The translations under genes and the position numbers were made by a program. This document shows, piece by piece, positions 27,156 through 38,125 of a stretch of 64,000 nucleotides of DNA. The DNA lies in assembly GCF_029168945.1 (NCBI RefSeq), contig NC_083608.1, positions 13,720,136 through 13,784,135 on the forward strand, in the 5' to 3' direction. Numbering within the stretch: the first letter of the stretch is position 1; every line of letters begins with the position of its first letter. The DNA comes from Cannabis sativa. Taxonomy: Eukaryota > Streptophyta > Magnoliopsida > Rosales > Cannabaceae. The notes beneath the pieces are model-generated. The model saw only the letters and a list, made by a program, of their open reading frames with translations, made no database searches and was not told the DNA's origin.

Positions 27156-28077
27156 TTTACTTGGTAAATTCGGTTCGACTTATTGGAAGCTTGGTTAATA
27201 TAGGCCCATGGTCCCCATACTAGTTAAGACCATACTGCTTGTAAGACTCTGTTAATTGATTTTGGTTAATCAATTATAATTCTAAAGTTAGACTATGTCT
27301 ACTTTATGAATTTTCACTAAGCAAGGGCAAATTTGTAAAGAAAAGAGATTCTAGGTTTATTTATTAATTAAGAGACTTTACATGTCTAAATTAATAAATA
27401 TATTAAATGACAATATTATTTAATAATTATTTTTTAGTTATTAATTAATTAGAATTGGCATTTAAATGGTTAAATTGGAAAATTAGCATTTTTGAGAAAA
27501 TGGGATTGAAAAATAAAAAAATGGAAAAGTTGCAAAGTGAGGCCCAATTTCCTTATATGGCCGGCCACTATGCAAGCCTTTTACCATTTATTTTTCTATT
27601 ATTTTAATGCCATACAATTCTAACCTAAACCTAGATGGCATTCTATAAATAGAAAGTGTTGGCTTCAGGAAACTATGACTTGCACATTGTTTCCTTCAGA
27701 GAAAGCCATAGCCACTTTCCTCTCTCTTTTCCTCTCTTCATTTTCGAAATCCTTGAGTGAATGAGTAGTGCCCACACACATCAATTGGTATCTCAATCAT
27801 AGTGTGTAAGACTGTGAAGAATCCAAACAACAAGAAGGAGAATCAGCATGAAAGGAAGGAGAGAAAGAGATCCAGATTCAGATCTTGATTATGCTCTGCT
27901 ACAGAAAGGAATCAAGGGCTAGAGATCTGAATGGAAGGAGTAATTATATTCCGCTGCACCCAATGTAAGGTTTACTAAACTTTATATGTGCTTATTTCAT
28001 TGTTTTAGAATTCATATTAGGATGTTAATGAAACACACTTGGTAGTAAATTTAGATCCTGGTAAAATATTTCCAACA
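27156..28077 (+). repeat. Inverted LTR piece of element X (right part)
   Basis: Continues the LTR interrupted at 17232 and ends TATTTCCAACA at 28077. A PBS-like ACTGGCACCAGTGCCATG follows at 28078-28095. Confidence 0.8.
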
Positions 28078-28290
28078 ACTGGCACCAGTGCCATGATAAT
28101 GATTTACTTTCATGAAATATGAATTAAAACGATGATTTGTGTTGATTTGGATGGTTTCATGTGGTTTATGTGTTAGTTGATGAATGTTTGTGTTGTACAG
28201 AACCTTTTTACATGAAAAATATATATTTTTTTAAAAAAAAAATATTTTATTTGGATTCCATGTGAAAAATTAAGCAATTTTGTTTTTTAC
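28078..28290 (+). other. PBS and leader start of element X, inside the inversion
   Basis: PBS plus the first 200 bp or so of leader, colinear with 56248-56470 of element V up to TTTTTTACGG. There it joins minus-oriented LTR sequence, the right breakpoint of the inversion. Confidence 0.75.
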
Positions 28291-29003
28291 GGAATGATAT
28301 TTCAGCGAAGTGAAATGAGATCTCCACCATTTATCTCTGTTTAGCCACGCTCGAAGGATATCATCGTTTCACTTCTAAATTCCTATAGAAGGTATACACT
28401 CCATATTTATGTTAGCGCTCCCACTCAATTATACTATCATGTTCCCAAAATGTACGTATCACCCTGACCCAAAAGTAGGCTTAACTAACAAATCAAAGAA
28501 CATGTATAGTACTCTTGAGATCGAACCTAACCATATCAGGATTAAGATCATTTGATCTAGGATCAATGGGAGATATTGAGTTGAATAGATATTACGGTAC
28601 ATTTTAACAAATCTAATCAAAGTTCAGTATCGGCCCCTTCCGATGTATACTCCATACATTCGATACTGGTAAACTTTGCCAATGCCTTGGAAAGGACATA
28701 ACACTTATCCAAGGTGTAAGAATACCTATCGCTGATTATCAAGTCAGCTAAATCCAGTGAACTGACAAATCAGGGAATAAGCTTTCGAACATATAATTAA
28801 GATTATATTCCATTGTGCTGACAACACTATAATCATTAACAAATTCATATGTTCTGGACTTAAATAGAATTCATACATTATGTATATATAATCATGAAAT
28901 AAATCATGTGAACCATGCAACATAAAATTTTATTTCTGATCTTTATTAATAAGTAAATCTGATTATATTGAAATGGGTTTTATTTAGGGCACAAAACCCA
29001 ACA
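28291..29003 (-). repeat. Element X 5' LTR remainder
   Basis: Minus-oriented LTR from mid-LTR (ATGATATTTCAG) to the terminus AAAACCCAACA at 29003. It directly abuts copia RNase H coding sequence, so it is the outer end of X inserted into that gene. Confidence 0.8.
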
Positions 29004-29645
29004 TGAGAAGGGTTCCTTATGCTTCAGTAGTTGAGAGTCTAAAGTATGCAATGTTATGTACTAGACCTAACATTTTTTATGTAGTGGGAATTGTGAGCAT
29101 GTATCAAACAAATCCAGGAGAGGAACATTGGACTACAATTAAGTATATTCTGAAGTACTTGAAAAGTACAAGGCATTATGTGTTAGTCTACAAGGGTGGT
29201 GCTTTAAATCCCGTAGGCTATACCGACTCAGATTTTCAGGCTTGTCTTGATGACAGGAAGTCTACATCTGGGATGGTATTTACTCTTGGGGGTGGAGCAG
29301 TTGTTTGGAGAAGTGCTAAACAAACCGCAACGTCAGACTCTACCATGGAGGCCGAATACATAGCTGTCACCAAGGCTGCTAAGGAACTTGTCTGGCTTAG
29401 AAAGTTCTTCTCAGGACTTGGTGTTGTTCTTGGAATGGAAAAACCACTGGTTTTACTTTGTGATAACACTGGAGCTATAGCCAACAGTAAAGAGCCTCGA
29501 AGCCACAAGAGAAACAAAGAGGAAATATCATATCATCAAGGAATATGTGGCAAGAGGGGATGTACTGGTAGAGAAAGTAGATAATGAAGACAACTTAGAT
29601 GATCCATTTACCAAATTTTTGATTGTAACTACATTTGAAAAGCAC
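29003..29645 (+). pseudogene. Copia RNase H domain, truncated and frameshifted (element III)
   Basis: C-terminal part of a Ty1/copia polyprotein (end of RT and RNase H). Recognisable motifs: VPYASVVESLKYAML, TDSDFQACLDDRKSTSG, MEAEYIA, LLCDNTGAIANSKEP. The frame breaks near 29505-29520 after SHKRN and continues in another frame to the conserved DPFTK tail (about 29600). The ATG at 29003 is an accident: its A is the last base of the inserted X LTR. The upstream gag-pol is missing, being interrupted by X and lying beyond the window. Confidence 0.85.
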
Positions 29646-29650
29646 GGACT

Positions 29651-31537
29651 TGTTGGGTTTTATGCCCTAAATAAAACTCCATTTCAATGTAATCTATTTT
29701 ATTCAACATCAATAAAGAAACAGAAGTATTTTTCATTCATTTGTGTATGTTTTGGTTCACTTTATCAATTGCTTGTCTATTTGATTTATAAATTCATCTT
29801 AAACTCTTTTCACATACTTGATCATGTTTATTGTGTTGTCAACACTTTGGAAAGTAAACATGACTATGTGAATAAAGTTTCCTAGATTTATCAGACACAG
29901 GGTTTTACTGATATGATAATCTACAACAAGAGTTTACTTGCATTTGGAGAAATGCTATGTTCTTTCCAGAACATTGGTTAAAGTAAAGCTCAGGTTGGAT
30001 GCATGGAGTATGCATCGGAAGGGACCGATATTGAACTTTGACTTAGATTTATTAAACTTACCGTAAAATCTATTCAAGTCAATATCGCCTAGTTGATCCT
30101 AGATCAAATGATCTTAATCCTGTTATGATTAGGCTCAATCTCAAGAGGCTATTCGTGTTCTTTGATTTGTTAGTTAAGCCTACTTTTAGGTCAAGGTGAT
30201 ACGTACATTTTGGGAACATGGTAGTGCAATTGAGTGGGAGCGCTAACATAAACATGTAATCTATAGCTTCTATCTGGCGAATAGTAAGCAAAGGATGATC
30301 TCCTTCGAGCTTGACCAAACGAACATAAATGGTGGAGTACTCATTTCACATAAGCTGAAATATCATTTATAAGGGGTCAAGTATTTTAAGGATAAAATAC
30401 ATAGTAGGGTGTAACGGTAATCTAATCCCTTTACAGTGTAGATCATTCATATAGAGGATCATTGATCAAATTAGGATTATAACAATGGATAAGTAATGAT
30501 GTGTCTATATGGTGGAACATATAGAGCATTCTATATACTGAGAGTGCAATTCTAAATTTTATGCGTGGATTCAACGAAGAATTAATAAGTTAGTAAATTT
30601 TAGTAATAAATTCTTGATCTACTTATTGGAAGCTCGGTTATATAGACCCATGGTCCCCCCACTAGTTGAGATAATATTGCTTGTAAGACTCATGTAATTG
30701 GTTTTGATTAATCAATTATAATTCTCAAGTTAGACTATGTCTATTTGTGAACTTTTTACTAAGTAAGGGCGAAATTGTAAAGAAAGAGTTTTTAGGGGCA
30801 TATTTGTTAATTATGATACTTTGTATGGTTCAATTAATAAATATGATAAATGACAATATTATTTAATACTTATTTATAGTTATTAAATAGTTAGAATTGG
30901 CATTTAAATGGTTGAATTAGAAAATTGGCATTTTTGAGCAAATCAGATGCAAAAGTGATAAAACTGCAAAATTGCAAAAAGTGAGGCCCAAATCCAGTAA
31001 GCCATGGCCGACCACTTTTATAGGATTTATCCTCTGATATTTTCATTATTTTAATGCCAAATAATTCAAACCTAACCCTAGTGGAATGCTATAAATAGGT
31101 AGTGAAGGCTTCAGGAAAATCACACTTTTCATTCAGAAAAACCTGAGCCTCTCTCTCTACCTTTGGCCGCCCACTCTCTCTCTCTTCTTCCTTAATATTT
31201 CGAAACCCTTAGTGATTAGAGTAGTGCCCACACACAGCAAGTAATACCTCAATCATAATGAGGAAGATCGTGAAGAAAGATTTTCAGCAAGAAGGAGTTT
31301 CAGCATTAAAGATTCAGAGAAAGAGATCCAGGTTCAGATCTTGATAATATTCTGCGACAGAAAGGATACAAGGGTTAGAGATATGAACGGAAGGAGTCAT
31401 TTAATTCCGCTGCACCCAATGTAAGGTTTCCTAAACTTTATATGTGTTTATTTCATCGTTTTAGAAAGTTTATGTTTACGGTGTTAATCAACATACTTGT
31501 GAGTAGATCTAAGATCCTGGTAAAATAATTTCCAACA
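29651..31537 (+). mobile_element. Solo copia LTR with 5-bp TSD
   Basis: Complete LTR (TGTTGGGTTTTATGCCC to TTTCCAACA, about 1.89 kb) flanked by GGACT at 29646-29650 and 31538-31542. It has no PPT or internal sequence on either side, so it is a solo LTR left by recombination between two LTRs. Its U3 is module A. It sits in the 3' end of element III. Confidence 0.92.
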
Positions 31538-33487
31538 GGACTAAATTTAGGATTAATTGATATGTACTGATAGTTTTATGTTAATGCAAGTGGGACTTTG
31601 TTGGGCTTTGTGCCCTTAATAAAATTCTATTTCAATGTAATCTTTTCTATTCAATTATCAATAAATAAACAAATTTATTTTTATTACTTATTTAATGTGC
31701 TATTTGGTTCATGTGATTATTTATTTATTTAATTAATTTATAAATTCATCCAAATCTTTATCACATTGATATTCTTATTTATTGTGTTGTCAACACAGTG
31801 GAAAGTAATCAAGATTGTATGATTAAATGTCATCCTATGATTATCAATACACAGGGTTTAATTGATAGGATAATCTACTATGTAGTTTACTTGCACCTAG
31901 GATAAGTGCTATGTCCTTTCCAGGGGCATTGGTTAAAGTAAGCTTGGGTTGGATGTATAGAGTATGCAATCTAAGGGACCGATATTGAACTTGGATCAAA
32001 TATAATAAACTTCCTGTAATATCTATTCAATTCAATATCACCTAGTTGATCTTAGATCAAATGATCTCAATCCTGAGATGGTTAGGTTCTAGTTCAATTG
32101 CATTATTTGTGTTTTTAAATATGTTCGTTAAAGTCAACCAAATGGTTCTTCTTGTGACATATAGATTAAGGACATGGTAGTTCAATTGAGTGGGAGCGCT
32201 AATCATAGATACAGAATCTATAGCTTCTATCTGGACATAGAAGTAAAACGATAATTTTCTTCAAGCTTAGTTTAACAAAGATAAATAGTTAAGTACTCAT
32301 TTCAGTGATTATATTAGTTCACTGGAATTTCATTTATAGGTAGTTAAGTGTTTTAAGGATAAAATACATTGAAGGGTGTAACGGTAAATTTATCTCTACT
32401 CAATGTACATCATCTATAGAGGATCATTGAGTATTAGGATTATAACAAATGGATAATCTCATAGCGTATCTATATCGTGGAACATATATAGCGTTCTATA
32501 TAATTGAGAGTGCAATTCCAAATCTATAGTGGTGCAAGGAGGAATTAATAAGTTAGAGAATTTACTTGGTAAATTCTAGATCTGCTTATTGGAAGCTCGG
32601 TTATATAGGCCCATGGTCCCCATACTAGTTGAGACAAATTGCTTGTAAGACTCAGTTAATTGATTTTGATTAATCAATTATAATTCTAAAATTAGACTAT
32701 ATCTAGTTTATGAATTCTCACTAAGATATGGCTTGATTGTGAAGAAATAGAATTTTAGGGTTTATTTGTTAATTAAGAGACTTTAGGAGTCTAATTAATA
32801 AATAATATAAATGAAAATTTTATTTGATAATGAATTTTAATTATTAAATATATAGTTTTGACATTTATAGGATTGAAATTGCAAAATATGGCATTTGTAA
32901 AAAATAGATAAATGGTTGAGAAATAACAAAAGTCTAACTAGTGATGGGCTCACATATGGCCGTCCACTATGCTCCCATTTTTGCTATTATTTTGTCATTT
33001 TTTTATTCTAAATATTTCAATCCTAACCCTAAGTGAATTAGTATAAAAAGAAAAGAAAGGTCTCATTATCCAACTAATGCTTCTAAACCTAGTTTTCATT
33101 CTGTCAGACAACTAGTGTTTTGAGACTTCTTCTTCTTCTTTTATCTCTTCTAATTCAAATTCTATAGTCTTCTTCCCAAACAAATTTGAGCCTTAGTGAT
33201 TGTGTGCATGCCCACCCATAGCAAGTTAGTCCTCAATCATAGTGTGCAAGACTGTGAAGAATCCAAACAGCTGAAGGAGTGTCGGGCTCAGATCTTGATT
33301 ATACTCTACAAAAGAAAGGAACAAGGGTTATAGATCTGAGCAAAAGGAGTCATTTAATTCCGCTGCAACCAATGTAAGGTTTCTCATACTTATATGTGTT
33401 TACTTTTCATCATTTTAGAAGTTTATATTTAGGATATTAAAAACATACTTGTTAGTAAATATAGGTCCTGGTAAAATATAATCCAAG
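31538..33487 (+). mobile_element. Element III 3' end: PPT and diverged LTR
   Basis: After the TSD the pol 3' flank resumes, followed by the PPT GCAAGTGGGACT (31587-31598) and an LTR from 31599 (TGTTGGGCTTTGTGCCC) to about 33487 (GGTAAAATATAATCCAAG). The LTR is clearly more diverged than the other copies, consistent with element III being the oldest layer. Its end has lost the usual CCAACA. Confidence 0.8.
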
Positions 33488-33871
33488 AAGAAGAAGAAGT
33501 AATCGAGCTGGAGAAAAGAAGAGAACCCTGCTGATAATGGCACTAAGGTATTACCTATTAGTAAGTTCAAGCATTGCTTGGACTTACTCAACCTTAGTTG
33601 CTAAGTAGCTACACATGAAAGCAGTACCACCTCTGTTGGACAGATATGCTTAGCTTGTTAGGGCTTGAAGAAATAAGGTAGAATTTGTGGTATTATTCTT
33701 TAAACCCCAATAATCATTCGATTAGTTAGTTAGTCTTTAACTAACTTAACTGTCAACTATGACAGCTTGCATATTGGATCCCTTGGCCTATATAAAAAGA
33801 AGAACGACAAGAAGAAAGAGAGAGACACAACATAATAAAGAGAGAAGTTAGAGTGAGAAAGGGAGAGGGAT

Positions 33872-33933
<62 letters not shown>

Positions 33934-34089
33934 TGGGATTGGAAAATTATATTGAGCAACATTGTTGATTATGTTGGCTCGAGTTAGTGAGTTAATGAGT
34001 GTTGAGGGATTACACCATGGATGACTTGGTGTGATTATTTCCTTGTAGCTCCTGAGATTGATATCTCTTATTCTCATTATCAATAAAGA
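33488..34089 (+). repeat. Probable remnant of another copia element (pol end and LTR-like region)
   Basis: At 33535-33606 one frame reads TKVLPISKFKHCLDLLNLSC then stop, resembling the C-terminus of copia polyproteins. About 30 bp later, TGTTGGA (33634) starts a region with promoter-like features: TATATAAAAA at about 33789, a GA-rich transcribed-like stretch, and AATAAA at about 34082. I read this as an old 3' LTR. No clear PPT or LTR end was found, so the call is tentative. It could also be intergenic DNA. Confidence 0.4.
33875..33929. repeat. (GA)n microsatellite
   Basis: About 27 uninterrupted GA units within a purine-rich region. Confidence 0.95.
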
Positions 34090-34094
34090 TTGGT

Positions 34095-34681
34095 TGTTAA
34101 AGAGTTCCACATTGCCAATGTGTGGAAAGATAATAGAATATATAAGAGGAATGGGCTACTCCTCCCATTGCCAATTGATTTTGAGATGGAACCCCATTCA
34201 CCTTAATCCCAAATTCTAACATGGTATCAGAGCAAAAACAAACAAAAAAAAAATCTCTAGCGACTATCCAACCCCAAAAAATAAACCGATCGAAGTAGAG
34301 CCGAAAAAAAAAGAGCCACCAAAAATCCAAAAAAAAATTGATCCAAGAGCCAAAGTCAAAATAAGCCACTTGTGATTCGGGGATATAGTGAGCCAAAAAT
34401 AAAAAAGAGCCACCAAAAATCTAAAAATACCGATCCGAAAAGTAGAGCAAAAAGAGCCACTTGTGATCAGGGATAGTGAGCTAAAAAAGAGCCGCTTATG
34501 ATCGAGTTGTCCAAGATGGTGAGCAAGTAAAATAGCTACCATCTTGAGGGGGGATGTTAGAGAGTCCCACATTGCCAATGTGTGGAAAGATAATAGAATA
34601 TATAAGAGGAATGAGCTACTCCTCCCATTGACAATTGGTTTTGAGATGGAATCCCATTCACCTTAATTTCAAATTCTAATA
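34095..34681 (+). mobile_element. TRIM element, intact
   Basis: Terminal-repeat retrotransposon in miniature, 587 bp. Two 127-bp terminal repeats (34095-34221 and 34555-34681) start TGTTA and share long identical stretches such as CCAATGTGTGGAAAG. A canonical initiator-Met PBS, TGGTATCAGAGC (34222-34233), follows the first repeat, and a PPT, ATCTTGAGGGGGGA (34541-34554), precedes the second. A perfect TSD TTGGT flanks it (34090-34094 and 34682-34686). The interior is non-coding and contains a roughly 90-bp imperfect duplication (GAGCCACCAAAAATC... about 34312 and 34408). It lies about 0.5 kb upstream of the LSMT start codon. Confidence 0.93.
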
Positions 34682-34686
34682 TTGGT

Positions 34687-35193
34687 GGCAATACTTTTAA
34701 ACTGGAGTATGACCAAGTTCACAATGAACATAGGGTTGAAAAGTATAAATCTCTTATGTTATTGGGTCTGATAGCCATTTAGATTCATCTATGTTATAAT
34801 TTTCTGGTTTAATGTGTTTAGTGATTTTTTGTTCTTGATTCGTTTATTTTAATTTAACTTTTATTTGTTTAAGTGTGATTTTGAAATTAGAATTACAAAT
34901 ATTAATTTCTATGTATCAGAGCTAAATTTCCTACCAAATATATACTAATTAATTATTAGAAAAAAATATATATTCCCTCTAATTAAGTGTTTTTTTGTCT
35001 TTTCTCAAAAAGAATGGAGTGTGTTTGTTATTAGGGAGTAAGAAGTATAAATACTCAAATTTGGCTTGTAAATAAAAATCCTATCCACGAAAAGAAGTGT
35101 TCTTTTATCTTTTAATTTTACACCTTTGCTCTCACTGAAACTGCAATGGCCTAACTCAAAACGAAGCTCACTAAATCACATACACAATCAAAA
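34687..35193 (+). promoter_or_regulatory. LSMT upstream region with candidate TATA box
   Basis: Intergenic AT-rich sequence between the TRIM and the LSMT start. The best core promoter candidate is TATAAATA at 35046-35053, about 140 bp before the ATG, which would give a 5' UTR of roughly 110 bases. No upstream ATG in a long frame was seen between the TATA box and 35194 apart from a short one near 35146. The TSS is an inference. Confidence 0.45.
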
Positions 35194-38125
35194 ATGGCAA
35201 GTCTCTCAGGCTTATCTTCCTCATCTTCAACATTTCTATTCCCTCCAAGAACAACTCTGACGCACCTCTATGCCTTACCCAGGGGTCCAAATCTTCACCT
35301 TAAGAAAGCCCTTTCAATCAAATCTCTCCAGTCTACGGAATTGGACCCATCTCTTTCACCCGAAGTCCACACCTTCTGGAAGTGGCTCCGGGACGAAGGC
35401 GTAATCTCAAATAAGACTCCGGCGAGGCCTGGTGTCGTACCAGAAGGACTAGGATTGATTGCCCAGAGAGACATTGCTCGAAACGAGGTCGTTTTGGAGA
35501 TTCCGAAGAGGTTGTGGATAAACCCAGATACTGTTTCGGCTTCTGAGATTGGGAACGTGTGTAATGGGTTGAAGCCTTGGATTGCCGTTGCTCTATTTTT
35601 GCTCAGAGAGAAGTTCAGGGACGACTCGCTTTGGAGACTTTACTTCGACATTCTTCCAAAACAAACAAATTCGACTGTATTTTGGTGGGTTTAAATTTGT
35701 TTGGCCGATTATTTTTTATGGGTTAATTTGTATTTATTTGTTGATTTGAGTATGTGCTTGGTAATGGTTGAGTTGATAAGTGCTAATTTTCATGGTTCCA
35801 GAGCAGGTCAGAAGAGGAGCTTTCTGAACTTCAAGGTTGATTTTTAGCCACTATCATCTTATACTACTTATATTTTTACCTTCAATTTTTCTTTTCTTGC
35901 TCATTACTAATTGGTCAAAAAATTTACTTACGCTAACTAATTCTTGGAAATTCCCTGTTCCTTTTCCAACTTCAACGATGGAAGATTTAGAACATAATAT
36001 AATGTATTAAAAAACTAAATATACTTAAGCAAACTTTTATATTAAAAATGAGGGAAATTTCTCTAGTACACTCTGATAGACTCCCTGTAGTTCAATTTTG
36101 TTCATGATGGATATGAAGCTATTTACAACAAGGCGTGAATAAGAAAAAATAGTTGCAATAAATATGTAAATTTTATTTTTATATTGTAAACTACTTAAAA
36201 TTTTTTGAAAATTTACAAATAATTTTAAATAACTATATCGATCATACAAAAATTTATTTGATTAAAAAATTCATCTATATGCCACTCTTTAGGAGATGTA
36301 CTGAAGCCTTACTCAAAAATGAGAATATACATATGTACAGTATTTTTCTTTCTTTTAATATTTTCTCACTTAATTTCTTTTTTGATAAAATAATTTGCTA
36401 AACTAACAGGATGAAAGTGTACACTTATTTTGTACTAAGCAACCTAGAGGCTAGAGCCACCCTCAAGGACCCTTGAGGTTATTTTGTAAATAATTGTTGT
36501 TTTCTTTCAAATTTTGGTTCTTATTTCCATTTTTTTTTTTTTTTTGAATTAGGTTCTAATTTTCTTACTTTTGATCAGTGGTTGAATTTCACACACCATT
36601 ATTTTGGAGGATAATGGTCATATAAGTTTTGCATGCGTTTGCAGGCACCCAACTTTTGAGCACAACATTGGGAGTAAAAGAGTATGTTGTGAGCGAGTTT
36701 AAGAAACTAGAAGAAGAAGTTATTCTCCCTAACAAGAAGCTTTTTCCTTCTCCCATCACAATAGATGATTTCTTTTGGGCATTCGGTATTCTCAGATCAA
36801 GGGCATTTTCACGCATGCGTGCACAAAATCTTGTTTTGATCCCTCTTGTAGACTTTGTAAGATCTTTTGTATCAACAATTACATCTTGGTTTTTCAATAC
36901 ATACAACTTGACTAAATGAGTGTCAGTCAGTCTCACATATCCATGTTTTAATCATTTTTGAAATCTGTTAATTTTCTTCAACTAAGATAAGAAGCTAATT
37001 TTGTTTGATTCCGACTTAATCAATCAGATCAACCACAGCCACAAAGTAACCTCTGAGGAGCATGCATGGGAGGTCAAAGGACCAGCAGGCCTTTTTTCAT
37101 GGGATTATTTGTTCTCTCTACGTAGCCCAATTCCAGTCAAGGCTGGTGAGCAGGTACAAATTTCTTCTTCTGCTGTTTCTTGTGTTAAATTTTGCAATGG
37201 TCGATGACCTCTCTACTTGCTGCCTCAGAAAAGTAATATCATTCTTCTTACCAATATATAGTATGGAATATACTCATGAATGGTTTTTACAAGCAAGTTA
37301 ACCATTAAACGAAAAAGAAATGTCCTTACTTGTATACAATAATGTGATTTTGTTATGTGGGTGTTTATCGAACTCTTTTGACGACTTGCAATAATAGGTT
37401 GTTATACAATATGACATTAACAAGAGCAATGCTGAGTTGGCCCTGGACTACGGATTCATTGATCCCTTGGAAGAACGCAATGCATATACGCTGACACTAG
37501 AGATATCCGAGTCGGACCCTTTTTATGGTGACAAGCTAGACATTGCCGAGGCAAATGGTTGGAGTGAAACTGCTTATTTTGACATTTTTTTGAACCGTCC
37601 ACTTCCTCCTGCAATGCTTCCATATTTGAGATTGGTAGCACTTGGAGGTACCGATGCTTTTCTCTTGGAAACCATCTTCAGAAACTCTATTTTGGGGCAT
37701 CTGGAGTATCCTATAAGCCATGCCAATGAAGAGCTCATATGCCGAGTGGTACGACAAGCCTGCAAATCTGCTCTCTCTGGTTATAACACCACCATTGAAG
37801 AGGTAATCTTAAAAAACAAAATTTTATAACTATTTTTCACAAGTAGGCTTTTCCTCAGTGTTTGTGTTTCATGTTTTAGTTAATTTCCAATGACGTGATG
37901 TTTGGTATGCAGGACGAGAAGTTAAAAGGAGAAAAACTGGAGTCGAGGCTTGAGATAGCTGTTGGAATAAGACAAGGGGAGAAAAAGGTGCTGCAGCAAA
38001 TTGATGGCATGTTCAAAGAGAGAGAGTTGGAGCTTAATGAATTGGAATATTATCAAGAGAGGAGGCTCAAGGATCTGGGGCTTTGTGGGGAGCAAGGAGA
38101 TATAATCTTCTGGGAGCCCAAGTAG
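35194..38125 (+). CDS. LSMT: Chloroplast Rubisco LSU/aldolase lysine N-methyltransferase, 6 exons
   Basis: SET-domain enzyme that uses S-adenosylmethionine to trimethylate a lysine on chloroplast aldolases and, in some plants, Rubisco large subunit Lys14. Exons by frame and GT-AG sites: 35194-35684, 35807-35835 (a 29-bp microexon), 36645-36856, 37028-37153, 37398-37802, 37913-38125; total 491 aa, open throughout and of normal family length. The Ser-rich N-terminus (about 1-45) fits a plastid transit peptide. The SET domain runs from about residue 60 to 306, with GLGLIA (85-90), LRSRAF (223-228), INHS (245-248) and LDYGF (302-306). The C-terminal half is the Rubisco-LSMT substrate-binding domain, ending in a conserved YYQERRLKDLGL segment. 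Exon 4 carries His256, Pro263-Ala264 and Trp269, the triad associated with Rubisco methylation. The family call is very sure; the exact substrate range is inferred. Confidence 0.96.

Noticed and set aside
29003..29005. ATG of the RNase H frame as a real start
   Set aside because: The A belongs to the terminal CCCAACA of the inserted X LTR. The frame is an internal part of a polyprotein.
33753..34110. Ser/Leu-repeat ORFs on the minus strand over the GA tract
   Set aside because: Translation of a (GA)n microsatellite; no gene evidence.
34097..34578. Overlapping minus-strand ORFs of about 100 codons upstream of LSMT
   Set aside because: They fall within the TRIM, are low-complexity (Phe/Trp-rich from A-rich DNA), and are not conserved between its two repeats.
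37001..37301. Alternative exon limits around LSMT exon 4 suggested by longer overlapping ORFs
   Set aside because: The GT at 37154 and the AG before 37398 join in frame and restore the conserved GEQ-VVIQYD segment; the longer frames run into intron.
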